The notes under the pieces: model-generated
What the model saw: the letters and a program-made list of their open reading frames with translations, nothing else
Database searches by the model: none
What the model was told of the DNA's origin: nothing
Program-made: the position numbers and the translations under genes
Origin: CAIUVD01 sp044338255
GTDB taxonomy: Bacteria; Planctomycetota; UBA11346
Length of the DNA stretch: 56,054 nt
Direction: 5' to 3'
Assembly: GCA_044338255.1 (NCBI GenBank)
Contig: JBIILZ010000008.1
Location: forward strand, 1 to 56,054
Shown: positions 25,316-33,984 of the stretch, piece after piece
Numbering within the stretch: position 1 is the first letter of the stretch
Layout: each line of letters starts with the position of its first letter

Positions 25316-27991
25316 CTAGCGTGAGCTGGTACGCAGCTGGCGTCCGCTGAGCAAGGGGGCGACCAGCGCCGTCCATCCGGTTTGATGCGAAGCTCCCAGG
25401 CCATGGCCGTCGTCGCCGTGGAAATATTCGTGGAAGCGCAACAGGCCCTGCCAGGCGGGATCATCCGCCCAGCGGCGATCGTTGCCATCGCACGGGCGCT
25501 GGCCATCGGCACCGGGGAGGAAGATCCGGCAGAGGCGTTCGCGGATCTCGGCGGCGGCGACATTGAGGGTGACCTGTCGCCCCGAACCGCGCGGCAACTC
25601 GACCGTGACGCTGGCGCCGTAGAAGCCGTGGTAGCGTTCGAGGGCTTCGATGAGCAGGACATTCAGTGGAAACCACACCGGCCCGCGCCAGTTGGAATTG
25701 CCGCCGAAGAGTCCGGTCTGCGATTCGCCGGGAACGTATTCGACACGCAGCTCGCCTTCGGCGGTGCTGATCAGTGCCGGGGCTGCGCGATGCGCCTGCG
25801 ACAGCGAGCGGATGCCGAACGGTGAAAGGAATTCGCGCTCGTCGAGAACCCGCGCCAGGACCCGTTGCAGGCGTTCGCGTGAGGGGATGGCGAGTAGCTG
25901 CCGCGAGGCGCCTTCGCTGCCGGTCTCGAGGTAGGCGAGGTGCCGCGCGAGATCGCCACGGTAGGTCTTGAACCACTTCAGGCGTTTGGCGAATCCCGGC
26001 AGTTCGCGCAGGGCCTCGTCGGTGATGATCACCGAGGCGAACAGCGGGATGACGCCCACCAGCGAACGCACCGGCAGGGGCATGCTGCCGTGCTCGTTGC
26101 ACAGGTGATCGTAGTAGAAGCCGTCGCCCTCATGCCACAGGCCGCTGTCGCCGAAGGCATTCATGGCGTCGGCGATGGCGATGAAGTGCTCGAGGAACTT
26201 CGAGGCGATGTCCTCGTACGGCGGACGATGGCGGGCGAGTTCGATGGCGATGGTCAGCATCCGCCCGGCGTAGAAGGTCATCCACGCCGTGCCGTCGGCC
26301 TGCGCCAGCCAGGTGCCCGCCGGCAGGGGCTGCGAACGGTCGAAGGCGCCGATGTTGTCGAGGCCGAGGAAACCGCCGGCGAAGAGGTTGCGGCCCTGAG
26401 GATCCTTGCGATTGACCCACCACGTGAAGTTCAGCAGCAGTTTCTGGAAGACCCGTTCGAGGAAGTCGAGATCCTTCGCACCACGCGCGCTCTCTTGGCG
26501 GTAGATACGCCACGCCGCCCAGGCATGCACCGGCGGATTGACGTCGCCGAAGGCGAATTCGTAGGCCGGGATCTGGCCGTTGGGATGCATGTACCACTCA
26601 CGCAACAGCAGCTCGAGTTGGGCCTTGGCGAAGTGCGGATCGACGGGCGCGAAGGCCACGGTGTGGAAGGCGAGATCCCAGGCTGCATACCACGGGTACT
26701 CCCACTTGTCGGGCATGCTGATGACGTCGCGATTGAAGAGGTGTTGCCACTCGGCATTGCGACCGTGCTTACGGGCGGCGGGCGGCGCCGGTTGATCGGA
26801 ATCGCCATCGAGCCAGTCCTTGATCACCAGGTGGTAGAACTGCTTCGACCACACCAGGCCGGCCCACGCCAGGCGCGCGATGCGCGCGCGCTCGGGGTCG
26901 ATTTCCGCCGGCAATACGGCGGCATAGAAAGCGTCGGCCTCAGCTTTGCGCAGCGCCATGGTGCGCGTGAAATCATCGCCGAGATCCGGCGCGACGCCGT
27001 CATCCGGGCACAGGCGCAGGCGCAGCTCGATGGTCCCCGCCGCCGGGATGCTGAGGTGATACCAGGCGCCGGCCTTGGTCCCGCGCAGCTTGGGATTCAC
27101 CGCCGTAAGCTCGCCGTGCACGATGCGCCGATCGAAGGCATCCTTGACCCACGGCGAGCTGTTCTCGACGCCATGGAGGCGCTCGTGGTTGGTCTCGTTG
27201 TCGGTGAACAGCCACTCTGGCGCGCCGGAGACCGCCAGGCGCATGGCGCCGAGGGTCTCGTGGCGGATGGTCAGCGTCCCGTCCTTTTCCAGGGCCAGGA
27301 TCGGCTTCAGGCTGCAGCCTTCGTGGGTGCAGCCCCACGACCAGGTATTCCGGAACCACGCCGTGGGTACCACGTCAAGCTCGGCGGGTTCCGAGCTGTG
27401 ATTGATCAGGCGCACGATCCAGCACAGATCATCGGGCGTCGCCTTGGCCCATTCGACCTCGACATCGACGAAGTCGCCGGCGTCGAAGATGCCGGTATCC
27501 TCGAGTTCGAACTCGGGCTGGTCCCGACCGCGACGGCGGTTCTCTGCGAGCAGTTGTTCGTAGGGGAAGGCCGCCAGCGGATAGCGGTAGCGGGCCTTGG
27601 CATAGGACGCCGTCGGCGTGGCGTCGAGGTGCCACCAATGTTCCTTGACGTCCTCGCCATGGTTGCCCTCGGCGTTGGTCAGGCCGAAGAGACGCTCTTT
27701 GAGGATCGCGTCCCGGCCGTTCCACAGGGCCGGCGCCAGACACAGGCGGCATTCGCGATCGGTGAAGCCGAGCAGGCCGTCCTCACCCCAGCGATAGGCT
27801 TGACTGCGCGCGTGGTCATGGGTCACGGAATCCCAACAGGTGCCGTCGGCGCTGTAATCCTCGCGCACCGTGCCCCATTGGCGATCGGAGACGTAGGGCC
27901 CCCATCGTTTCCAATTCGTGCCCCGCGCCGCGTCGTCTGCGAGACGCTGCCTTTCCGGGTCGGGTTGCACGGATGTATCAGGCGTGGCCAT
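25316..27991 (-). CDS. GH63-like glucosidase (MGH1-type (alpha/alpha)6 barrel)
   Basis: This 891-aa cytoplasmic protein (no signal peptide) starts ERQRLADDAARGTNWKRWGPYVSDRQWGTVREDYS by pattern, the typical opening of the bacterial MGH1-like/GH63 glucosidases. These also carry the following WGEDGLLGFTDR and FGLTNAEGNHGEDVKE. An N-terminal beta-domain is followed from about residue 400 by the (alpha/alpha)6 barrel, with YPWYAAWDLAFHTVAFAPVDPHFAKAQL and NPPVHAWAAW. Later GLWHEGDGFYYD, and near the C-terminus NWRGPVWFPLNVLLIEAL, are also family-like. It likely hydrolyses alpha-glucosides such as mannosylglycerate or trehalose-type compounds, or oligosaccharide ends; the substrate cannot be read from sequence. 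It could work with the glucan genes at 40-44 kb, though it is not linked to them. Confidence 0.85.
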   Translation of the reverse strand: MATPDTSVQPDPERQRLADDAARGTNWKRWGPYVSDRQWGTVREDYSADGTCWDSVTHDHARSQAYRWGEDGLLGFTDRECRLCLAPALWNGRDAILKERLFGLTNAEGNHGEDVKEHWWHLDATPTASYAKARYRYPLAAFPYEQLLAENRRRGRDQPEFELEDTGIFDAGDFVDVEVEWAKATPDDLCWIVRLINHSSEPAELDVVPTAWFRNTWSWGCTHEGCSLKPILALEKDGTLTIRHETLGAMRLAVSGAPEWLFTDNETNHERLHGVENSSPWVKDAFDRRIVHGELTAVNPKLRGTKAGAWYHLSIPAAGTIELRLRLCPDDGVAPDLGDDFTRTMALRKAEADAFYAAVLPAEIDPERARIARLAWAGLVWSKQFYHLVIKDWLDGDSDQPAPPAARKHGRNAEWQHLFNRDVISMPDKWEYPWYAAWDLAFHTVAFAPVDPHFAKAQLELLLREWYMHPNGQIPAYEFAFGDVNPPVHAWAAWRIYRQESARGAKDLDFLERVFQKLLLNFTWWVNRKDPQGRNLFAGGFLGLDNIGAFDRSQPLPAGTWLAQADGTAWMTFYAGRMLTIAIELARHRPPYEDIASKFLEHFIAIADAMNAFGDSGLWHEGDGFYYDHLCNEHGSMPLPVRSLVGVIPLFASVIITDEALRELPGFAKRLKWFKTYRGDLARHLAYLETGSEGASRQLLAIPSRERLQRVLARVLDEREFLSPFGIRSLSQAHRAAPALISTAEGELRVEYVPGESQTGLFGGNSNWRGPVWFPLNVLLIEALERYHGFYGASVTVELPRGSGRQVTLNVAAAEIRERLCRIFLPGADGQRPCDGNDRRWADDPAWQGLLRFHEYFHGDDGHGLGASHQTGWTALVAPLLSGRQLRTSSR

Positions 27992-28118
27992 ACAGCTATG
28001 ATGCTATCAAAAAGCCGGCGACGCTAAGAGTCTCTCGGGAATAGATTCGGTCGGCTGACTCAGTCTCGTACGGCAGCTCCAAGGCGGAGGAGTGCGCCAC
28101 ATAGCAGGAAGCCTCGCC

Positions 28119-30461
28119 TCAGCTGCTGATCGGCAGGATCCCCGGCACGAGGCGCGGATCGCGCGCGGTCCACAGTACCGGCCGTGTCAGATCGGTGGCG
28201 ATGACTAGGCGCTGCGCTTCGATCCATACGCCATGTGGCTCGGCGCCGAGGAGCAGCAACTGATCCGCGAGCTCGTCGGCGCAGCCCCAGGCGGCGGCGA
28301 GGTGCTCGGCGCGGGGCGGCGGCAGGTCGGGATGCGGCACCCAGTCGCGGGTCGGATCGGCGAGGTCTTCGGGCCGGGCCACCACCGGTTCATGTGTCGA
28401 CAGGCCGGCGGGGATCAGCCAGCCGGCGCGGCGTGTGAGGATGCGGATGCACGGCCCCATGCCGCCCTGGGGCAGGACCTCCTCGCGCACTGCCGCCACC
28501 AGCACCAGTCCGGCCGGCAGGGGGAACCAGCGCCGCAGGACGGTGCGCCGTCCATCGCGGACGATCGCCAGCACCGCCGCCACCGGCACGGGTACCAGGA
28601 CATCATCGACGAAGGGCAGCTCGCTGCGCACGTCGCGCCACGGCTTACCCGCGACGTGCCGCAGTTCAGCGCCAGGAGCGCCATCCGGCACCGGCGAGCC
28701 CGGGAGCGGCTGCCACACCGCGCCGCCGAGTAGAAGCTGAAAGGTGGTCTCGCCCGAGGTACTGCCGGGGCTACGACGCGGACGCGCCGTCGTCGGCATC
28801 GCGGTTGCCGGCGCCCGGCGCGGCGCGCTCAGCAGCGAGGTCTGTACCGGGGTGCGTGCGACGATGCGCAGGACCCCGGCGGGCACGCCTTCCGAGACCA
28901 GCCAGGCGAGCCATCGCCGCTGCTTGGCACTGAGCTGATCGCTCGGTGATTTGACCTCCCAAAAGGCCACGGTGTCGTCCTTCCACATCACCAGGTCGGG
29001 CAGGCCGCCGGCCTCATGCGGCGCGTCCAGCACCCGCAGCAGCAAGGGCACCAGCACGCGCAGGGGCAGGTGCCGTAGTACCGCCGTCAGGGCTTCCGGG
29101 CTGGGTGCGCTCATGAAGCCCGGCAGGGGTTCATGCGCCCGGCGCAGGGCCGCAGTCAAGGCCGCTTCGCGATCGCGGATCAGCGCCGCCGCTGCTGCTC
29201 GCAGCGGCCGATGGCGGCGCGCGCCATAGCCCCTACGGCCCCAGTCCAAGGGCGTCGCCTGCAACGGCGCGCACCACGGCAGCGGTCCGGCGGGATGCAG
29301 ATCGAGGACCAGATACGCCACCGCCAGCCAGAACCCGCCTTCGGCATGCAGCCCCTGCCAACCATCGGCGGCGAGTCGGCGTAGGGCGAGAGCTTCGACG
29401 CTTTCGCCATCAGCGACCACGCGTGCTCCGCCGTGATCGAGCCAGGCATCGAAGGTCCGCGTCGACCAAACGTTTTGCCGGCGGACGCGTTCACCGCGCG
29501 CACGCGCCGTCCACGCCGCGCGTTCGACCTCGCTCCACAGCTGCCAGGTGCCAAAGGCCCGCGCCAGGCGATCGGCTACCGGTCGCGGGCTCCAGGCGGC
29601 ATGCAGTTCTTCCCAGACCTGGCGCGCCAACGCCGGCGAACAAGGGGCGCGGCGCAGGGCGCGGCGGGCGGCGCGCTGCTGCGCCAGCGGCAGGGCCTGC
29701 TCGGCGACGCATTCGGCGAGCAGCCGTGTCCAGTGATGTGCCGCACTCAGGTAGTGCCAGCCGAGGTGCAGCGGCTGGCCGGCACGCGCCTCGACTTCGG
29801 CCAGGGCCCGGCGGAAGATCACCGTCGGTGGCTGCGCGCTGCGCGTAGCGCGGGCCTGGCGAGCAGCGAGGTAGTCCTCGGCAGCGCTGCGCGAAGCCCA
29901 GGGCAGGGTGCCGAGCAGATGTACGCGTTCGCCGGCGCAGGTCTGCGCCAGGGGCGAGCCCGCCGGCGGCACGATCTGGCCGAGGTCGATGCGTGCCAAC
30001 AGGCTCAGGTCATCATCGCTGGCGAAGGCCGCCAGACGCGCGAGCGCGAACCAGCGTCGGGCGCGTTCGGGAATCCACGCGAACGGCCCGCAGCGCGCGA
30101 GCTCGGCGATGCGCTGCGGATCAGCAAGGACGGTGCGCTCGACTTCCGCGCGGGAGCCGCTCAGGGCGAGCTCGTCGAGAGTGATGGTGGCGAGGACCTC
30201 GGCGGGCTGCTCGGCGGGAAGGACCGGCGCCAGCCAGCCGAAGGCTTCGAGAGTGCGCAGCTGATCGTCGGTCAATTCGAGATCGCGGCGGCGGAAGACC
30301 ACCCGCGTGCGCTGCAGCCAGCGCGCCAGGGCATCGCCAGAGGCTTCATCGAGGGCCACCACGCCGGCCGCCAGATCGAGCTCGGCGGAGCTCCACCAAG
30401 TCGGAGCATTGCTCAGCGCACCACGCAGCACCCGCAGCAGATGGGTACGAGGTGACGCCAT
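28119..30461 (-). CDS. FAN1-family VRR-NUC nuclease with C-terminal extension
   Basis: The 780-aa protein contains a VRR-NUC domain at about residues 487-540. It has the conserved GGLPDLVMW, EVKSPSDQLSAKQRRWL and a following GVPAGVLRI, characteristic of FAN1 (5'-flap, interstrand-crosslink repair nuclease). The upstream region (1-480), rich in helices and Arg, fits the SAP/HTH and TPR parts of FAN1. Known bacterial FAN1 proteins are about 560 aa; this one has about 230 extra C-terminal residues of no recognised family. ATG 30461 was chosen over a TTG two codons upstream. The gene ends 127 bp before the start of the co-directional glucosidase gene. Confidence 0.85.
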   Translation of the reverse strand: MASPRTHLLRVLRGALSNAPTWWSSAELDLAAGVVALDEASGDALARWLQRTRVVFRRRDLELTDDQLRTLEAFGWLAPVLPAEQPAEVLATITLDELALSGSRAEVERTVLADPQRIAELARCGPFAWIPERARRWFALARLAAFASDDDLSLLARIDLGQIVPPAGSPLAQTCAGERVHLLGTLPWASRSAAEDYLAARQARATRSAQPPTVIFRRALAEVEARAGQPLHLGWHYLSAAHHWTRLLAECVAEQALPLAQQRAARRALRRAPCSPALARQVWEELHAAWSPRPVADRLARAFGTWQLWSEVERAAWTARARGERVRRQNVWSTRTFDAWLDHGGARVVADGESVEALALRRLAADGWQGLHAEGGFWLAVAYLVLDLHPAGPLPWCAPLQATPLDWGRRGYGARRHRPLRAAAAALIRDREAALTAALRRAHEPLPGFMSAPSPEALTAVLRHLPLRVLVPLLLRVLDAPHEAGGLPDLVMWKDDTVAFWEVKSPSDQLSAKQRRWLAWLVSEGVPAGVLRIVARTPVQTSLLSAPRRAPATAMPTTARPRRSPGSTSGETTFQLLLGGAVWQPLPGSPVPDGAPGAELRHVAGKPWRDVRSELPFVDDVLVPVPVAAVLAIVRDGRRTVLRRWFPLPAGLVLVAAVREEVLPQGGMGPCIRILTRRAGWLIPAGLSTHEPVVARPEDLADPTRDWVPHPDLPPPRAEHLAAAWGCADELADQLLLLGAEPHGVWIEAQRLVIATDLTRPVLWTARDPRLVPGILPISS

Positions 30462-30534
30462 GCTCAACCTACCGTCGCCAGCCCCGGCAGGCAGGTCAAT
30501 GACCTTCCCCAGGGGCCGCTGGAAAAAACCCTAT

Positions 30535-30568
30535 AAAAAAACCCAAGGCTTTAAGGGCCCTGGGTTTC
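30535..30568 (-). terminator. Intrinsic terminator of the tRNA-Val transcript
   Basis: On the minus strand, just after the tRNA, an inverted repeat AACCCAGGGC ... GCCTTGGGTT (one wobble pair, 7-nt loop) is followed by seven T residues. This is a textbook Rho-independent terminator. Confidence 0.9.
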
Positions 30569-30573
30569 CGTCA

Positions 30574-30649
30574 TGGTGGGCAATACAGGATTCGAACCTG
30601 TGACCCCTCGCGTGTGAAGCGAATGCTCTAACCGCTGAGCTAATCGCCC
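30574..30649 (-). tRNA. tRNA-Val (anticodon CAC), CCA encoded
   Basis: The minus strand folds into a full cloverleaf. The acceptor is GGGCGAT/ATTGCCC, with D-arm TAGCTCAGCGGTTAGAGC. The anticodon stem TTCGC/GCGAG has loop TTCACAC (anticodon CAC, valine). The T-arm is ACAGGTTCGAATCCTGT, discriminator A, and CCA is encoded at 30576-30574. An intrinsic terminator follows. Confidence 0.97.
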
Positions 30650-30830
30650 ATGATCTCGGAGGGGCGAAAAGGTAGATGCCCGGGCTGAGGGCGCAACTGG
30701 AGATTTGGGCGGGGGGACAGCGACTGTCAGGGCTCATCGTTGGCCGGTTTTGTCGGCGGCATTGAACACCATGGTGAATTGTCGAAATTCGGATGGCACA
30801 CTCACTGCCGGAAAAGCCAAACTCAAAGCC

Positions 30831-31385
30831 ATGACCATGACCCGCACCGTTGAACCGCGACCGCTGCCGGCGCGCATCCTCGATCCCATCGATCGTGTTT
30901 CCGAGATCCTCTTCGGCCTGTTCATGGCCCTGACTTTCACCGGGACGTTCAGCGTGGTGACTGCTGACCGGAATGAGGTGCGGACCATGATGATGGCGGC
31001 GATCGGCTGCAATGTCGCCTGGGGCCTGGTCGACGGCGTGATGTTTGCACTCCGTAGTCTGGTCACCCGCAATCGCGAAGCATCCTTGGTGCGCGAGGCT
31101 CAAGCACCTGTCGGACCGGTGCGGCTCGGGCGCCACGAGTTGCTCGGTGCGCTTGGGGTCTTCTTGCTCGTCGTGGCTGCGACCTTTCCGCTGATCCTGC
31201 CCTTCGCGGTAATTTCCGATCTTTATCTGGCCAAGCGGATCTCGAATGCGATCGCGCTGCTCATGCTCTTCGCCTGTGGGTATGCCTGGGGGCGATATGC
31301 AGCGATGAGTCCGTTCCGCGTCGGCGCAGTGATGGTCTTCATCGGTTCATCGATCACGGTTGTGGTCATCGCCCTCGGCGGCTGA
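30831..31385 (+). CDS. VIT1/CCC1-like small membrane protein
   Basis: This 184-aa protein has five hydrophobic segments: ILFGLFMALTFTGTFSVV, MMMAAIGCNVAWGLVDGVMFAL, LLGALGVFLLVVAATFPLIL, AIALLMLFACGYAWG and AVMVFIGSSITVVVIAL. The N-terminal pattern (LDPIDRVSEILFGLFMALTFTGT) and internal GCNxAWGLVDG resemble VIT1/CCC1-type Fe/Mn transporter relatives found in many bacteria. Transport itself is not shown. Start ATG 30831 (or 30837) was chosen as the first Met before the conserved region; the frame is open upstream but Gly/Ala-rich and unlikely coding. Confidence 0.55.
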   Translation: MTMTRTVEPRPLPARILDPIDRVSEILFGLFMALTFTGTFSVVTADRNEVRTMMMAAIGCNVAWGLVDGVMFALRSLVTRNREASLVREAQAPVGPVRLGRHELLGALGVFLLVVAATFPLILPFAVISDLYLAKRISNAIALLMLFACGYAWGRYAAMSPFRVGAVMVFIGSSITVVVIALGG

Positions 31386-31392
31386 ACGCGCT

Positions 31393-31425
31393 TTCATTTC
31401 CACTTCATTTTCACTTCATTTCCAC
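31393..31425 (+). repeat. 11-bp tandem repeat after the VIT-like gene
   Basis: Three units of TTCATTTYCAC begin 7 bp after the stop codon of the VIT-like gene. The rest of the 202-bp gap to the asparaginase gene shows nothing recognised. Confidence 0.85.
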
Positions 31426-31587
31426 TTGAATTAGGCTCGCGTCCTTGGGCGCTATGGTTGGCGCGGTTGGATCGTTAGCAGAGTGACGCTCACTTTCCAC
31501 TGGCCATCGCTATCAGCCTGCACAAGGAAGGCCATGGTTGCGTAATCCTTGATGACTGGCGATAGCGGCGGCCTAGAGCTTTGTGCC

Positions 31588-32475
31588 ATGTCCATCTTCG
31601 CTTCTTCCTCACCCTGCTCGCCGATCCTGGTCCTGCATGGCGGCGTGTGCTCACGACTGCCTGACGCCGCGTATCGGCTGCGGGCCGAGGCGACCTTGCG
31701 CGCCGCCCTGACCGCGGGCATGGCGGTGCTCGCCGCTGACGGTTCGGCGCTGGATGCGGTGCAGGTGGCGGTGGCGGTCATGGAGGACTCTGGTGATCTC
31801 AATGCCGGGCGCGGCGCGGTGCGTGATGCCGAGCAGCAGGTCCTGCTCGACGCCATGCTCATGTCGGGGGCGACGGCGGCGATCGGGGCGGTGGCGGGCG
31901 TACAGCGCGTGCGCAATCCCATCGCCCTGGCGCGGCTGGTGCTCGAGCGCACACCGCATGTGCTGCTCATCGGCAGCGGGGCCGAACGCCTTGCCGATCA
32001 TCATGCCCTTGAGCGCGTTGGAGATGATTACTTCGGGGCCCCGCCACCGGATCAGCCACTGGCCCACGGCACGGTCGGGGCCGTGGCCCTCGACCGTGGC
32101 GGCCGGCTCGCCGCCGCCACCAGCACCGGTGGTACCACGGCCAAGCTGCCTGGGCGGGTCGGTGATTCGCCGGTGCCGGGAGCGGGGACGTGGGCCGATG
32201 AAGAATGCGCGGTGTCGGCAACTGGCGTTGGCGAATATTTCCTGCGCTGCGGCTTCGCCCATCGTGTGGCATGGTCGGTGGCGGCGGGCGAAACCGTGAC
32301 CGCTGCCACCGCGGCCGCCTTGCAGCGCGTGATCGCCCTGGGCGGATGGGGCGGCGCGATCGCCCTGACGCGCAGCGGGGCGCTGGCAATGCCCTTCGCC
32401 GCGGCCGGCATGTGGCGCGCGCATCAGCGCTTGGGTGACCCTGCGGTGGTCGCCTGCGGGCCGGACGCGGCGTAG
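31588..32475 (+). CDS. Isoaspartyl peptidase / L-asparaginase (Ntn hydrolase)
   Basis: This 295-aa protein is of the plant-type asparaginase (T2) family. It is made as a precursor that cleaves itself before Thr162 in AHGTVGAVALD, freeing the nucleophile. Other family marks are the N-terminal LHGG, SGDLNAGRGAV, the VGAVAGV helix and ATSTGGTTAKLPGRVGDSPVPGAG. It hydrolyses asparagine and/or beta-aspartyl dipeptides in the cytoplasm. The usual IHGGAG is LHGGVC here, a small deviation in an otherwise well-conserved protein. The start at MSIFAS (31588) fits the length; the open frame begins 13 codons earlier. Confidence 0.9.
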   Translation: MSIFASSSPCSPILVLHGGVCSRLPDAAYRLRAEATLRAALTAGMAVLAADGSALDAVQVAVAVMEDSGDLNAGRGAVRDAEQQVLLDAMLMSGATAAIGAVAGVQRVRNPIALARLVLERTPHVLLIGSGAERLADHHALERVGDDYFGAPPPDQPLAHGTVGAVALDRGGRLAAATSTGGTTAKLPGRVGDSPVPGAGTWADEECAVSATGVGEYFLRCGFAHRVAWSVAAGETVTAATAAALQRVIALGGWGGAIALTRSGALAMPFAAAGMWRAHQRLGDPAVVACGPDAA

Positions 32476-32575
32476 GAGTCTATCTCCAACTAGGTAAGTG
32501 CTCGCAGGCGCAATCCGTCCGGCGGCACCCCACTCAGGTGTGGACTGGCCCACCGCGCTTCAATACTGCCCGCCC

Positions 32576-33898
32576 ATGACTCTCGCCGGTTCCTTACAAG
32601 CGCCACTTACGCCTACGCGGGCGGTCGCGCGTCTCTGGCCGGCAATTCTGCTGACGTTCATCACCGGCATGGGTTTCACGTCGCTGAAGTTCATCCTGAT
32701 CACCGAGATCGCCCTCGACTATCGTCCTGAGACCCACGTCCCTCTGCCTTTCGAGCACCTTGAACGGATCCTCCAGGCCTGCGTCGCCAAGGGCAATCTC
32801 GCCGAGGCCGTCGGTCAGGGCTTGGCGACGATGCTGACCTTCGGGGTGCTCATCGGCTTCGCGATCAATTCGCCGTTGGCCGGAGCCTGGCGGGTGGCGC
32901 CGTTGTTCGCCCTGTCCTGCGCCATGGTCGGCTTCGGCATCCTCGCGAGCACGTTCTTCAATCCCTGGCCGATCGCCTTCATCATCGGCCTGGCCTACGG
33001 CACGGCCTGTGCCGCGCGCGGCAAGGTCATCCCCTTGCTGGCCTTCGCCACTGGTCGGCACAACACCCAGGTCAGCGGCTTCATCAACGCCGCCCTGGTC
33101 GTGGGTCTGCTGGCAGGGACCATGTTCGGCAATGTCCTCGGCGATGTCTTCGTCAAGAACAAGCTCGCCCTGGCCTGGGTCGCGCCGTGGATGGCGCACG
33201 TCCTGCTCGCGGCCTTCATGGCCGTGGCCACCTGGATGAGCTACCTGGTGCGCGTCGAAGATCCGCATCCGACGCCGTTCCGCCAAGGTTTCCGCGAATT
33301 GGTGGCGGGCACGGTGCAGATGTGCCGCCAGCATTGGGCGCTGCTGGCCGGCGGGGGTCTGATCTGGGGCATAGCTTCTGGGGCGAGTCTGGCGGTGTTC
33401 CTCTATGGCGTCGATGATCTCGGTCTCGACCAGACCATGGCGGCCTCAGTGGCCCTGTTCGCCGCCGTCGGCGCCATCCTCGGCAACCTGGCTTCGGATT
33501 GGCTCGACCGGCGGCGCTATGTGATGACCTGTCTGGTGCTGTTGGCAGTCGGCATCTGGGCTTTTCCGCATGTCGTCGGGCATTACCAAGATATTGCCGG
33601 CGGTTATCCGGCGGCGGCGGTGATGATGGTCATCGTCTCCTTCCTTTTTGCCGTGCCGGCCAATGTTCTCGACGCGCACTTGCTGTATCTGACCGCCAAG
33701 GAGGGCCACGCCGGTCGCGGCTCGACGGTGATGAGCCTGATCCACAACGTCTTCATCCTTGCCACCGGCTTCACCCTGTCGGTGCCGTTGTTCCTTTCGT
33801 GGATCACCGCCGAGCAGCAATTCCTGATCATGGCCATCGTCTCCTTGGTGGCGATGTGCGTCACCGCCTTCGCCAAGCTCAAGCGCCAGGATACGTGA
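32576..33898 (+). CDS. MFS transporter
   Basis: This 440-aa integral membrane protein has about twelve hydrophobic helices and an MFS-type layout. A WPAILLTFITGMGFTSLKFIL first helix, a central cytoplasmic loop (RVEDPHPTPFRQGFRELV) and a second half with GNLASDWLDRRRYVM, a GxxxDRxxRR-like motif after helix 8, are visible. It resembles the LplT/lysophospholipid-transporter-like branch, but the substrate is not readable. ATG 32576 was chosen by the start of helix 1. Its stop codon lies inside a GAGCTGA-type repeat. Confidence 0.8.
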   Translation: MTLAGSLQAPLTPTRAVARLWPAILLTFITGMGFTSLKFILITEIALDYRPETHVPLPFEHLERILQACVAKGNLAEAVGQGLATMLTFGVLIGFAINSPLAGAWRVAPLFALSCAMVGFGILASTFFNPWPIAFIIGLAYGTACAARGKVIPLLAFATGRHNTQVSGFINAALVVGLLAGTMFGNVLGDVFVKNKLALAWVAPWMAHVLLAAFMAVATWMSYLVRVEDPHPTPFRQGFRELVAGTVQMCRQHWALLAGGGLIWGIASGASLAVFLYGVDDLGLDQTMAASVALFAAVGAILGNLASDWLDRRRYVMTCLVLLAVGIWAFPHVVGHYQDIAGGYPAAAVMMVIVSFLFAVPANVLDAHLLYLTAKEGHAGRGSTVMSLIHNVFILATGFTLSVPLFLSWITAEQQFLIMAIVSLVAMCVTAFAKLKRQDT

Positions 33899-33984
33899 GC
33901 TCAGAGCTGAGCTGTGCTGAGTCAGCTGAGTCAGCTGAGCTGAGATGAGCTGAGCTGAGATGAGCTCAGCTCAGTTGAGCTCAG
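33896..33984. repeat. GAGCTGA-type repeat spanning two convergent stop codons
   Basis: About 90 bp of GAGCTGA/GAGTCAGCT permutations fill the whole space between the convergent MFS and GldG-like genes. The TGA of the MFS gene (33896-33898) and that of the GldG-like gene (33983-33981) are both part of the repeat. The unit contains the palindrome TGAGCTCA, so the region can form several alternative hairpins and may act as a terminator. Confidence 0.9.

Noticed and set aside
25940..28027. 695-aa plus-strand open frame opposite the GH63-like glucosidase
   Set aside because: Antisense shadow; the minus-strand protein has strong family motifs throughout.
33896..33984. Possible transposon end or attachment site
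   Set aside because: The sequence is a low-complexity GAGCTGA permutation series between two intact convergent genes; no recombinase or target duplication is visible.
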